Below are positions 1 to 11,639 of a DNA stretch of 64,000 nucleotides, piece after piece. Position 1 is the first letter of the stretch; the number at the start of each line of letters is the position of its first letter. The DNA is taken from positions 274,776-338,775 of the forward strand of contig JAWPHD010001279.1 of the NCBI GenBank assembly GCA_037043455.1, read 5' to 3'. The notes under the pieces are model-generated. The model was given only the letters and a program-made list of their open reading frames with translations. It had not been told where the DNA came from and searched no databases. The position numbers and the translations under genes are program-made. This DNA is from Cyrtodaria siliqua. Its lineage: Eukaryota > Mollusca > Bivalvia > Adapedonta > Hiatellidae.

Positions 1-609
1 CGAAGCATAACGTGCTATGAAAAAGGTATTGCCTGGCTTATGAGCTCTATTATTTGACTTACCTTTTGTAGAAACAACCATAAATGAAACATTGAATTGA
101 ATATGGACTATAGACCTGAAAACCTTTTGACGCGTATCGCGTGTTGGTAAACGTATTTACGTGTTTAATTGTCACGCATGCGTTACTGTTGCATATTATG
201 AATACACAGTTAATGGGTAACTCTGGCATAACTGTTGTGAATTGGACAATTTGGTTACAGTACATCATCTTTATTTTCAGTTTAACATCAATGAGAAGTT
301 ATAAAAGGCGTTTATATTACAGTATTCACGTGGGTGACAACTTAAATAAATTCCGAAAGATTCGACACACTCTAAGATAAATTGCAGAAAACAATACACA
401 TATTTTGAAAGAAAAGTAATTTAAACATTTATTTTTAAATCATTAAAATAGTCCTCATTTTATTGGAACGCCTTTGTTTTATCCATAAGATGATGGCAAC
501 GTCTTCTTATAGACGAGCTGTGCGATTACTGATTATTGAATTTATCGATATGAAAAAAAAACACACACCCGATCACGTGTGTAACAGTTAAAGAGCCTAT
601 ACCTTTAGT
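1..609. other. AT-rich flank, no gene seen
   Basis: Short open frames on both strands (for example 141-380 +) have no recognisable domain, and their composition is that of the surrounding AT-rich DNA. I see no repeat structure. The right edge may contain the promoter or 5' untranslated region of the TRIM-like gene, but no core element stands out. Confidence 0.5.
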
Positions 610-653
610 ATGTCCTATTGGTTAAATGGCGGAGGGACTATAAACCTTAGAAC

Positions 654-707
654 CACACACACACACACACACACACGCACGCACGCACGCACACACACAC
701 GCGCACG
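654..707. repeat. (CA)n/(CGCA)n microsatellite
   Basis: A pure CA run passes into CGCA repeats and back to CA. It lies inside the frame-open extension upstream of the TRIM-like gene, where it would encode Thr-His and Arg-Thr repeats. This is one reason for not using the upstream ATG at 610 as the start. Confidence 0.95.
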
Positions 708-810
708 GAAACATTACCCCACACCCTATCCCCTCGCGTTGTCTTCAAAATATTTAGTTCACCATTTGTTTGTACTAAAACAGCTCATTTATATAGGATA
801 TGCTATTTTC

Positions 811-820
811 GTGATTTCAG
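811..820 (+). promoter_or_regulatory. Probable 3' splice acceptor of the TRIM-like coding exon
   Basis: A pyrimidine-containing stretch ending in TTTCAG lies 35 bases before the preferred start codon at 856. Bivalve B-box/NHL genes often have a 5' noncoding exon followed by one coding exon, so this acceptor would make sense. No upstream exon is identified. Confidence 0.45.
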
Positions 821-855
821 ATTTTCAAGAAAATAAAAGAAGTCCAAATAATTTA

Positions 856-2829
856 ATGGAAACAATGTCGACCTTGGAAGATGCGCTTCCGCTTCCGCCG
901 AAACCGGAACCACTCCAATTACAGGATCAAACAGCGGACGACTGGGTTCAACCATTTTCTTGTCATCACGTGGTGGTCAACGTCACAAAGGAAAAGAAGA
1001 AAGGTAAAGTCAAAGACAAAGGAAAAATATCTCCAACTGATGCATCGTCGTATTGCGTTATGTGTGGCGAAACGGTGACTGACTCGTCCTGTTCTACTGA
1101 CAATAATGAAGATGCTGATGATACGTCAGATAAAAAGAAAACAATTTCTGAAGAAATCGAAAGCAATGAGGACCCTATTTTCTCATCACGCGGAGATAAC
1201 AGACGGCACTTTTTCAGAAAACCGACACCATCTGCATCCCAGATGACGCTTCCGAGCATAGTAGCGTGCGCAATGCACAGTCATAAAAAGATAAAATACT
1301 ATTGCGAAGCCCACCAAGAAGTGTGTTGCAGCGTTTGTGTAAATGTTCTCCACCCAAAATGCGAAAGAGTTATGTTTATTAAGACTGAGGTCAATGCTAA
1401 TCTGGACATTAAAATCGGCTCAGAAACAGTTGAAGTTTTACAAGTTATCCGGAAAAGCTTCGAAGATATAATGGAGTACAACGGAATGGTGCTAGAAATG
1501 TTTGAGAAACAAGTTAAGGAAGTGAAAAGTAGAAGAAAGGCAATGCGTACGAAACTTATGGAGCTACTTGACGAGTTCGAGAAAAAAAGTGACAAAGTGA
1601 TTGAAAAAATCACGAAAGTTGCCGAACGCGAAACTGGGTCAACAGTAGAAACTTGCGAAGACGCTATAAATGACGTCGAAGTTTCATGCGAGCTGTTGAA
1701 GTCTGCTATAAAATCTAAATCACCAAGTGATATTTTCATAGCTACTCAAAAGGTTCTCAATCAAAAAGAAAGTTATGCAAGAGCCCTCTCCTCCGTTATA
1801 ACTCATACTAAAGACATGCATTTAGAATTCAAACCTGAGACCAATATTTCAAACCTCGAAGAACTTAAGCAGATCGGCACTGTGCAGTTTGCAGCATACA
1901 ATGTCAGATTCAAGGAGTCGGTTCTTTCGTCCGTGTCCAAACTTCCAAAAGCAGACGTAAGGTCTCCAAGGACTGTCAAGGATGTGTTCGCAGCGCGATC
2001 GTTATCATCCACATCACTGTCGCCGCGCGTTCCTACCCTGCATGGAAAATTCAACGTTCGGCTTGCAGACGACAAAAATGTCTGTGAACTTGTCGGCGCA
2101 ACATTTTTACCAGAAGGTAGAGTTGCACTCGTTGATATGAAGAACTGCAAGTTGAAAGTATTTGATATAAAATTCCACAAAGGCAAATGTCTTCAACTAT
2201 CGTCCGGGCCACGTGGTATCACACTGGTCAGTCCACAGGAAGTGGCAATAACGCTACCAGACGAGAGCAAAATACAGTTTGCGTCTATTGCGAAAAAGCT
2301 GAAGGCAACGCGTTCCATTTTGACCAACATTCCGTGTTACGGTATTGTTCATTACAATCAAGAACTCGTTGTTCTTTGTGACGACGGTTTTTCTTCAACT
2401 GAGGTTCAAGTGCTTGACCTGACCGGTCAATTAAAACGAACAATAACCATGAACAAATCTAGCAAAGTTGCTCTCAAAAACCCTTGGTATCTCGCTCTAA
2501 ACCCTGACGGACAGCAGATTTGTGTCACCGACAGAGGGCGTTTGGTATGCATAGACATTTCTGGTTCAGTCATATTCAAATATACAGACGACAATCTACA
2601 AAACGCACGCGGTGTTGCTATAGACGATCTCGGACGGTTCTATGTCTGCGGTGCAAATTCAAACAACGTGCACCAGGTGTCTCCCGACGGCACACTTATA
2701 AAGATACTAGTTACCGACGAAGATATCGTGGCGCCACAGGCCGTCTGCTACTGTCCGGAGAAAAGACTTCTGCTGCTGACGAGTATAGGAAGCGAGACAG
2801 TAACTGTTTTTAAACTGACAAGTACTTGA
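856..2829 (+). CDS. TRIM-like protein: B-box, coiled coil, NHL-like propeller (no RING)
   Basis: Predicted 657-residue protein. A B-box type 2 zinc finger is visible with ligands C138, H141, C150, H153, C158, C161, H166 and C169. A CxxC pair just before it may be a degenerate B-box 1. A charged helical stretch at about 185-300 fits a coiled coil, and about 430-657 has repeated beta-propeller blades resembling NHL repeats (NPWYLALNPDG, ARGVAIDDLGRFYVCG). No RING finger is present, so E3 ligase activity cannot be assumed. RING-less B-box/NHL proteins are expanded in bivalves and are often linked to signalling or innate immunity; the role here is inference. The frame is open from ATG 610 (739 residues), but that extension runs through a CA microsatellite and contains a good 3' splice site ending at 820. 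The start at 856, in an exon beginning at 821, is therefore preferred; the ATG at 865 is an alternative. The coding part is a single exon. Confidence 0.85.
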   Translation: METMSTLEDALPLPPKPEPLQLQDQTADDWVQPFSCHHVVVNVTKEKKKGKVKDKGKISPTDASSYCVMCGETVTDSSCSTDNNEDADDTSDKKKTISEEIESNEDPIFSSRGDNRRHFFRKPTPSASQMTLPSIVACAMHSHKKIKYYCEAHQEVCCSVCVNVLHPKCERVMFIKTEVNANLDIKIGSETVEVLQVIRKSFEDIMEYNGMVLEMFEKQVKEVKSRRKAMRTKLMELLDEFEKKSDKVIEKITKVAERETGSTVETCEDAINDVEVSCELLKSAIKSKSPSDIFIATQKVLNQKESYARALSSVITHTKDMHLEFKPETNISNLEELKQIGTVQFAAYNVRFKESVLSSVSKLPKADVRSPRTVKDVFAARSLSSTSLSPRVPTLHGKFNVRLADDKNVCELVGATFLPEGRVALVDMKNCKLKVFDIKFHKGKCLQLSSGPRGITLVSPQEVAITLPDESKIQFASIAKKLKATRSILTNIPCYGIVHYNQELVVLCDDGFSSTEVQVLDLTGQLKRTITMNKSSKVALKNPWYLALNPDGQQICVTDRGRLVCIDISGSVIFKYTDDNLQNARGVAIDDLGRFYVCGANSNNVHQVSPDGTLIKILVTDEDIVAPQAVCYCPEKRLLLLTSIGSETVTVFKLTST

Positions 2830-2895
2830 TGCGCAATGTGAGCCAGTCGGCAGTGATGTGAGCATGTTTGGTTGACTTGTATTATATACTGAAAA

Positions 2896-3008
2896 AATAA
2901 ATTTAGCCCATAAAATGTATGTCAGTTCCATAGACGAGATACAAAGCCGTGTATATTCGGGGTCAGTGTTAGTGACATATATATGACAATAAGTCATTTG
3001 TAAATAAA
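2896..3008 (+). terminator. Candidate polyadenylation signals of the TRIM-like gene
   Basis: AATAAA occurs at 2896-2901 and again at 3003-3008, 67 and 174 bases after the stop codon. Either could define the 3' end. In AT-rich DNA such hexamers are common, so support is moderate. Confidence 0.5.
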
Positions 3009-4005
3009 GTCGGAGATAAAACTAAAGCAAATATGTTGGTAACATACTTTTATAGGTTATCGAAAATCGTTCTCGTTTCAATGAAAAGAGAGGTAAATTT
3101 AAAATTACGAAATTTGAAATGTTTTTGTTGGAGAATAACAATGTTTTATTAACACATTTTAGCGTGTGTGTTTTTTAAAAAATGCCAACATATTTATTTT
3201 TTCTCAAAGCAAAACATTTGTATAAGGAAGTTTTTATTAAATGGGAGGTAATTCAGATTCTTCGCTTTTTTTCAAAACCACATCCTTACCTACCATTTGA
3301 TACGTTTAATCGATGACTCTAAAGAGTCGTGCTAAACTTACTTTTTTCATTACATGTTTGGGTTATGAACTACGTCAGCCTGAAGCTGAGACACTGGAGG
3401 TCATCTGGATGAATAATGGGTGTCTATCCAAATACGAGTAAAACCATCATAATGTGCTTTAGTTGCATATTCAATGTACATATTCAATAAAATAGGCCCC
3501 ATAAATGAATCGATTTAATTATTGTTAATGGAATAGTTTTGTTCGTAAACTCGACGACTTGGCTAGTTGTTGATGCATTAATATTAACTCATATGATGCT
3601 TTAAGGATATATTAAATTCTTGTTTTGTGATATAATTACACTTTTATTTAAATACATGTAAACTTCTAGCAATATGAACTCCACTGGAATTAATATTGAT
3701 GTTTTAACAACAAAAATATACCGAGTCGTTGTGGTTTCCACATAAATATTTTTCTTTTCCATAAATCCTTCCTGGTGAAAACACCAGAGTGTACTGGACT
3801 GGTGAAAACACCAAACTGTTAATAAAGACTTATGGGCCTTGTGGTTCCCTGTACCAGACAATCATCCCCCAGGCAGTCCTCAGCCCACCCTTAGTGCAAT
3901 GGAAGGGCTAAGGTACCCGAAACCGCCTGGGAAAGATTGCCTAGTACGGTACTCCCTGTACCGCCTGGTATTCCCTTTACCAGGTAAGTAATAATTCTAC
4001 CGAGC
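3009..4005. other. Noncoding stretch
   Basis: AT-rich DNA with no gene seen. Near 3775-3820 the phrase GGTGAAAACACCA occurs twice, and near 3830-3985 there are several short repeats around CCTGTACC and CCGCCTGG. No coherent element can be drawn. Confidence 0.4.
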
Positions 4006-4318
4006 TTAAAGGGACACACGGCAATCTTGAAGTGTTTGAAATGGGTGTCTCGATTTACATATCCAGTATCATTTTTACTTTTAGCCTGGTTACATCTAAA
4101 TAAATCAAGTTTTAAGTATTCACTATTTCGTCTTATAGTACTATAAGTTTTAATATAGTATTGGTGCAATAATATCAAACATTAATAATATGCAAAAACA
4201 AATGGCTTAATACAATTCTTATAATTAACATGAATGATTAAACAAATGCTATCTATGTAGAAAAGCTAACGGGACGCCGTTAGTTTTTAAAAATCAAGAT
4301 TATCATGTGTCCCTTTAA
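4006..4318. mobile_element. TTAA-flanked MITE, copy 1 (piggyBac-like)
   Basis: Terminal inverted repeats begin TTAAAGGGACACACGG on the left and end CATGTGTCCCTTTAA on the right. The termini are AGGGACAC preceded by TTAA, which is the target duplication expected of piggyBac-type elements. The interior is AT-rich and noncoding and resembles copies at 4911 and 32457. The superfamily assignment rests on the TTAA ends only. Confidence 0.8.
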
Positions 4319-4427
4319 TACGCTGCTTATTTAATACATGTGCACATTTTATGTACAACGGAAGCACATATTGGGGGGTTTCCCTAGTAACTGTATAGGC
4401 ACCAGTTATTCTTCCAGCTCTTCCAAA

Positions 4428-4510
4428 ACGCCTGCAGCCCCGTGTGGTTCCCGGGCAAAGAATATGGCCACTGCAGCCCCGTGTGGTTCCCGGGAAAAGA
4501 ATAGGGCCAC
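4428..4510 (+). repeat. Two-copy 39-bp direct repeat
   Basis: The phrase CACTGCAGCCCCGTGTGG with a following CCCGGG and AAAGAAT is present twice head to tail. It is GC-rich relative to its surroundings. The rest of 4319-4910 shows no gene. Confidence 0.7.
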
Positions 4511-4910
4511 TGCAGATCCCGTTAGATGGGTAGGCAGTGGGATAGAACCCAACCCCCTCCCAGTTCATGTTCATTTTATCATTTATGCTCCTTAAAGGTC
4601 TTCATCATGACCCCTACATTGTTTCAAGTGCCATCTCGCTCAAATCACTAGAGTAGAGGGAGAAAAACAATAAACGTGGCTCCAGCATAAATGGAGTGTC
4701 TACAATAAAATTTGCAGCAACTCTGCAGTTCTGCAGGTGAGTTGGTTCTAGGCCCATTCTCCATAGTTTTATCTCGATGTAAAAATGGAGGATGAGCCTG
4801 ACATGTTTATTCATGTTAGGCCCCATATAGCATTTCATGTATTGGTGCGCCTTAAAACGTATATGTTGTACACCGAACAATGTGTTCCCTAACTGTTAAC
4901 GGCAGACATT

Positions 4911-5230
4911 TTAAAGGGACACATGGCAGTCTTGAAGTTTGTGTCAAGCAGTAACATTAGCATCTCGATATATTAATCCAGCGTTATTTTAACTTAAATC
5001 TTCTTGCAGTAATTAAATAAAATTAAAGATTTCAATGTTTCTTCGTTATCCTTCCAAATATTTAACTATATTTTTTGCAGTATTGTTTATAGTTAGTAAT
5101 ATATAAGAACAATTTGCTCTGAGCGTTTCTAATAAATAAGATGAATGATTGCAAACATACAGCTTATGTAGAAAAATTAACGGGATGCCGCAAGTTTTAG
5201 GCAAATCAGGATTTGCATGTGTCCCTTTAA
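4911..5230. mobile_element. TTAA-flanked MITE, copy 2 (piggyBac-like)
   Basis: Same family as 4006-4318, with left end TTAAAGGGACACATGGCAG and right end TGTGTCCCTTTAA. Its length of 320 bp is close to copy 1. Internal landmarks (a TTAATCCAG motif and AACGGGATGCCG near the right end) are shared with the other copies. Confidence 0.82.
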
Positions 5231-5359
5231 CTATTATTATTATCCACACTCACAAAATACGACTGTAATTGCTCGTGAAATAAAACAAAAAGTAAAATCG
5301 TTCGTTATGTTTTATCATATATTTTAACTTATTTTAAAACACACATTTACCATAAACCA

Positions 5360-6080
5360 CTCTATATGTATGTTACTTAAAATGCCCATGAATACCTTTG
5401 CAACATTTTATTATCGTAGCCCTGATCTGCTTCTAAAATATAAAAGTAATTTAAGAACTCTTCTGCGACAAGGGCTATCACAACATGACTTCTATGGTGA
5501 TGTGATTTACAAACTTCGTAAAATCGTTTGTCATAATCACTTTCATGCAATGTAAATAAAACGTGTTAAAAAGTTTATCAAAAGAGTTTATGATCCTATC
5601 TTTTTGCAACCCTTTTACAGTCCGCTACGATGCTTTTCTCTTTGATTGTAAGATGACCAGACAGATTGTGAACGACCTACCTAAATCCTCATTTGATGTT
5701 TGTCTTAAATATTGCCTTGTCGTACCCTTAACGGCTTGTTCATGATCATGTATGTGTTTTACTTATATTGCCTATTAATGCTGCATTGTTTGTTAGAGAA
5801 TATAACCTGGCGGGGATATATTTATTTACATTGTCTCGTTTTATTAGGATGACAATAGAGTAAGAGTGAGGTTGGATGCACCCTACAACCTGGTTTAAAC
5901 ACCCAGAGGTCTTTTCTGCCACTGACCGTTCAAAGGGGGTAGTCCTAATGCCAAACCTTTTATGTTTGTGCTGTAAATTCTTGCCTTTTATTCATCTTAG
6001 TTGTTGCTGTTTGTTTCTGTGCGTGCTTGTGGTTGACTGTGGTCCATGAATGCTGCATTTCCTGTTCGACTTTTATATAT
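5360..6080 (+). mobile_element. Retroelement relic, copy 1 (C-terminal coding fragment plus 3' region)
   Basis: A short coding-like segment at about 5390-5555 contains TLLRQGLSQHDFYGDVIYKL, and is followed by broken frames and a 3' noncoding part. The same succession (FYGDVIYKL segment, later a 'gatgacaatag' and 'gcaccctagaacctgg'-type tail) recurs at 61570-62640, so this is a dispersed repeat. The arrangement suggests the 3' part of a retrotransposon such as a LINE. I cannot name the clade, and the copy is inactive. Confidence 0.55.
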
Positions 6081-6175
6081 CCACTTTTATTTAAGCCTTT
6101 GACTTACATTGAAAAGCAAAACATATGAATAGATAACACAGTGCAGGTTGAACGAACCTCAGATATATGAAATAT

Positions 6176-6733
6176 GCCCCCTTATGTGTTAGTTTACGCT
6201 CCAATGTGCACTCCTTGTAAATTATCACTTGTCTATGTGCTAGTTTACTCTACAGTGTGCCCTCCTTGTAAATTCTCACTTGGTTATGTGCTAGTTTACT
6301 CTCCAGTGTGCCCTCCTTGTAAATTCTCACTTGGTTATGTGCTATCTTACTCTCCAATGTTCCCTCCTTGTAAATGTTCACTTGGTTATGTGCTAGTTTA
6401 CTCTCCAATGTGCCCTCCTTGTAAATTCTCACTTGGTCATTTGCTAGTTTACGCTCCAATGTGCCGTCCTTGTAAATTCTCACCTGGTCATGTGCTAGTT
6501 TGCTCTCCAATGTGCCGTCCCTCGGTTATGTGCTAGTTTGCTCTCCAATGTGCCGTCCTTGTAAATTCTCACTTGGTTAAATGCTAGTTTACTCTCCAAT
6601 GTGCCCTCCTTGTAAATTCTCACTTGGTCATGTGCTAGTTTACGCTCCAATGTGCCGTCCTTGTAAATTCTCACTTGGTTATGTGCTAGTTTGCTCTCCA
6701 ATGTGCCGTCCTTGTAAATTCTCACTTGGTTAT
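6176..6733. repeat. Minisatellite, 51-bp unit, about 11 copies
   Basis: The unit carries CTCCAATGTGCCCTCCTTGT followed by AAATTCTCACTTGGTTATG and GTGCTAGTTTA. Because 51 is divisible by three, open frames run across the array on both strands; they have no other coding support. One unit near 6510-6525 is shortened. Confidence 0.95.
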
Positions 6734-7609
6734 TCGGAGTAGAAACTATCAATCTTAGAGAATTACAAACATAAAGCATGGACAATAGGGCTATATGCGG
6801 TATTCTGCTTTAAAGCCACAGAGATTGGTATACTCATAGTTTAGTACCGTATTTATAAATAGTACGAAGTTATAAAGAGTGGAACGAAAGATAACGGTCC
6901 TCTCCACCCAATAACAGCGACTTAAGCGGTACTCTGCTTTAAAGCCATGCAGAGTCTCAATAAAACTGCGACTGCTACGTTTCTCTTTTGTTTGTGTTTG
7001 TATTTGTTGCTTCCAATGCAACCCCTTTTCGGTATTTATTGGTTTTCATTAGTGGCAATATCAATCCAAGTAATTCATACCCAATTCTGTTCAATTCAAT
7101 GCTTTATTAATGAAAATGGCCACCGGCACGTTATAATATATAAACATATAATACATAATCAATATAACACATGGTTTGGTTAACGGACATCAAAATCATG
7201 TTTTCCTTTCTCAAATGCATAATATATAAACATAGCTAAATTAATGATGACATTTCTTTTTGCCGTAGACATAAGTAAATAAAATTACCGTCACTATACA
7301 TACTAATTATTACATGTCATGTTATAAATTTACTGCAGTCATGAATAATGTTTGAACATGCAAATATTAAATAGATTTATTGCTCAAAATCGAAACTCGT
7401 AATTCATTTCTTTCAGACATTACAGCTGTAATAGATTATGCTACCAATGGTGGATTTCCGTACCTCCCTGTAAGGTTGTGACGTAGGCTAGTCTGGGTGG
7501 TGTTGTATCACAATGTTATTGTGTATACATTTACAGCTTGAGAGAAGTTAACATCATTTCATTACCCCAAGAAGTATTGTATTAAAAGAGTAGGTACATA
7601 GACACATAT
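6734..7609. other. Noncoding stretch with a two-copy motif
   Basis: GCGGTATTCTGCTTTAAAGC at about 6796 recurs with one change at about 6925. The rest is AT-rich and no gene is seen. Confidence 0.4.
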
Positions 7610-10105
7610 TAGCCATCCGTTATATACTGTGTGTGTTGTTTAATCAAATATAGCTGGTACCATTCCTTACATACTGTATAGTTGATTCACATATAGTTGG
7701 TACCATTCATTATAAACTGTATGTGTTGCTCATTCACATATAGCTGGTACCATTTATTATATACTGTTTGTGTTTCTCATTCACAAATAGCTGGTACCAT
7801 TCATTATATACTGTGAGTGTTGCTTATTCACATATATCTGGTACCATTTATTATATACTTCCTGTGTTGTTTATTCACATATATCTGGTATCATTCATTA
7901 TATACTTTCTGTGTTGTTTATTCACATATATCTGGTACCATTCATTATATATTGTGTATGTTGTTTATTCACAAATAGCTGGTACCATACCTTATAAAAT
8001 CTATATGCTGTTCATTCACACATAGCTGGTACCATTCATTATATTGTGTATGCTGTTCATTCACACATAGCTGGTACCATTCATTACATAATGTGAACGT
8101 TGTTCATTCACATATAGCTGGTACCATTTATCATATAATGTGTGTTTTGTTTATTCACATTTAGCTGGTACCATACCTTATATAGGCTATATGTTGTTCA
8201 TTCGCATATAGCTGGTACCATTCATTATATACGGTTATGCTGTTCATTCACATATAGCTGGTACCATCCATTATATAATCTATATGTTGTTCATTCCCAC
8301 ATAGCTGGTACCATTTAATATATACTGTGTGTGTGTTGTTCATTCACACATAGTTGGTACCATTCATTATATACTGTGTACGTTTTTCATTCACATATAG
8401 CTTGTACCGTTCATTATATACTGTGTATGTTGTTCATTCGAATATATCTGGTACCATCCATTATATAATCTGTATGTTGTTCATTCACTTATAGCTGGTA
8501 GCACACATTATATATTGTGTATGCTGTTCATTCACATATAGCCGGAACCATACATTATATACTGTGTGTGTTGTACATTCACATATAGCTGGTACCATAC
8601 ATTATATACTGTGTGTGTTGTACATTCACATACAGCTGGTACCATTCAATATATACTCTGTGTGTTGTTTATTCACATATATCTGGTACCATTCATTATA
8701 TACTGTGTTTGTTGTTGACTGACATATAGCTAGTACCATACATTATATACTGTGTTGATTGACATATAGATTCTATCATACATTATATACTGTGTGTGTT
8801 GGTCATTCACATATAACTGGTACAATTCATTACATACTGTGTCTGTTGTTCATTCACATAAAGTTGGTACAATTCATTATATACTGTGTATGTTGTTCAT
8901 TCAAATATAGCTGGTATCATCCATTATATAATATGTATGTTGTTCATTCACACATAGCTGGAACCATTCATTATATACTGTGTATGTCGTTCATTCACAT
9001 ATAGCTGGTTCAATTAATTATATACTGTGTGTGTTGTACATTCACATATAGCTGGTACCGATCATTATATATTGTGTATGTTGTTCATTCACATATAGCA
9101 GGTACCATTCATTATATACTGTGTATGTTGTACACTCACATATAGCTGGTACCATACATTATATGCTGTGTGTGTTGTACATTCACATATAACTGGTACC
9201 GTACACTATATACTGTGTGTGTTGTACATTCACATATAGCTGGTACCATTCATTAAATACTCTGTGTTTTATTTATTCACATATAGCTGGTACCATTCAT
9301 TATATACTGTGTGTTTTGTTTATTCACATATAGCTGATACCATTCATTATATAGTGTGTATATTGTTCATTCGCATATAGCTGGTACCATTCATTATATA
9401 TTGTGTATGTTATTCATTCACATATAGCTGGTACCATACCTTATATAATATATATGTTGTTCATTCCCACATAGCTGGTACCATTCATTATATACTCTGT
9501 ACGGGTTGTTCATTCACACATAGCTGATACCATACAATATATTGTGTATGCTGTTCATTCACACATAGCTGGTACCTTTCATTATATACTGTGGACGTTG
9601 TTCAATCACATATAGTTGCTACCATTCATCATATACTGTGTGTTTTGTTAATTCACATATAGTTGATACCATACCTTATATAAGCTATATGTTGTTCATT
9701 CGCATATAGCTGGTACCATTCATTACATAGCTGGTACCATTTATTATATGATGTGTGTGTGTTGTTCATTCACACATAGCTGGTACCATTCATTATATAC
9801 TCTGTGTGTTGTTTATTCACATATAGCTGATACCTTTCATTATATACTGTGTATGTCGTTCATTCGAATATATCTGGTACCATCCATTAAATAATCTGTA
9901 TGTTGTTCATTCACTTATAGCTGGTAGCACACATTATATACTGTGTATGCTGTTCATTCACATATGGCTGGTACCATTCAGTATATACTGCGTGTGTGTT
10001 GTTTATTCACATATAGCTGGTACCATTCATTATATAATACTGCGTGTGTGTGTGTTGTTCATTCACATGTGGCTGGTACCATTCATTACATACTGTCTGT
10101 GTGTT
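7610..10105. repeat. Minisatellite, about 46-bp unit, about 53 copies
   Basis: The unit is ATTCACATATAGCTGGTACC followed by ATTCATTATATACTGTGTGTGT and GTTGTTC. Units differ by point changes and small indels. Each intact unit contains the 8-bp palindrome TGGTACCA. Short open frames such as 8759-9004 + are array artefacts. Confidence 0.95.
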
Positions 10106-10189
10106 TCGTACGTAAACGCTATATGGTTATCGCGGGCCAATTTCAGAAAGTGGCACATCTACCCCATTTAATAATAGTCCTTGATCTGG

Positions 10190-11130
10190 CTATAAACCCA
10201 CTCCCCCATCCCACGGGGAATTTTGTTGGGTATAATTTTCTGAAAGTTCATACAAAAAGCTTAAAAATGAGACTTGTGTGCCATCTGAGCGTTTGGGCGT
10301 TTGTGTGTAACGCACTTGACAATTACGTTACCATAACAATTCCAAAACACATTCAATAAATTTGAATATGAGTAAAACATGTGCATATGAACAACACGTA
10401 CTACCTATATTTATGTTATTTATGAATTGTTTAATTTAGCCAGCCTTTTCAACATAATGCAAATATGAAAATAAACTGTAATTTACCGTACACCCTGTGC
10501 GTTACCAAAAAAACATAAATACAGTTAATAATAACTAGACCGTAAGTTACCAAAAGAGGCCATCCCCACTCTGGGGGAATCTTGAAGGATATATTTTCCT
10601 GAAAGGGTATGCATTTGCTACAAATGAAGTATGTTTGCCAAATGAGAGTGTGGACATAAGGGCGTGACATCCATTTGAAATACGATACCATTATCATGTT
10701 TTGAAAATGTAATACTCAACGATTGTTTATATGCAACAAAACGCTATGAATATTTTATATTATTTATCAAACATGTTAAAAACCAAAATCTAACGTAAAA
10801 AACAAATTTCCAAAAGACTCTGTAGTTTACCTTACGTGACATTAACACGAAATTAACGTTACCATTTAAAGTTATTGAATTTTTCCACAAATAAAGGCTC
10901 TAGTTCTTTACTGAAACAATGACTATTTCAATAATAAAATGTTATTCATTAAAGGAATATATGAAAGAATGAATAAATAAATAAAATGTATGTGTATATA
11001 TAGATGATACGATATGTAAAATAAACACGAAAATTACGTCACCATTTAAAGTTACATGTAATATTGGACGTTTGCAGTAATACAAGTGCTAGTATTATAC
11101 TTCTAACTATGATTTGTTTTTTAATTTTGT
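10190..11130 (+). repeat. Left compound inverted end of the transposon
   Basis: Two diverged direct copies lie near 10195-10340 and 10560-10690, each with a CCCC...GGGGAA hairpin-like start, a CTGAAAG motif and a GCCA(T/A)(C/A)TGAG motif. Inner repeats near 10845 and 11023 share AACACGAAA and CACCATTTAAAGTTA or ACCATTTAAAGTTA. The whole block is inverted relative to 13270-14520. Confidence 0.55.
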
Positions 11131-11639
11131 GCAATGTATCCTGCTTTTGAGACAAACCCCAAAGAATAAAATAATATGTTGTCCCCATCCAATGTAAGTT
11201 AGTATTGCCTTATTCTGATTACTAGTATTTGGACAACACAACACTAATAATACTAACTCTTATCAAAGGAAAATGACCTTGACATGCATTTATCTTCACT
11301 CTAATGCCTATGTCCTATGTTATTTGAGTATGACCATTGGAACAGACACATTACAATATATTTAATGTCACCCTGAGTCTTGACACAACCCATCCCCGGG
11401 TCAAATGAACTTCTCCAAAATAGGAGATTCAGTGTCCCTTTTTCACAAGTCACATAACTATTCATAAACTATCAATCAACATGCAATTTTCAGGGTAACA
11501 TCATTGGATTTAGTAGAAAGTATGAAGCATATCAGTAATACCACTGGTTTATTACACGTCAATGTAAAGCAAAGCTGCTAGAGGCCACTCTCCAGATAGC
11601 AAATCAGAAGTTATTTCTTCGCGCAAAGAACTGCATCCA

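Noticed and set aside
141..380. 79-codon plus-strand frame with hydrophobic stretches
   Set aside because: Composition follows the AT-rich background; no domain or context.
610..855. N-terminal extension of the TRIM-like protein
   Set aside because: It translates a CA/CGCA microsatellite and a probable intron end; a 3' splice site at 811-820 and an in-frame ATG at 856 explain the gene better.
6176..6733. Open frames of 120 and 86 codons on opposite strands
   Set aside because: Both arise from a 51-bp tandem unit divisible by three.
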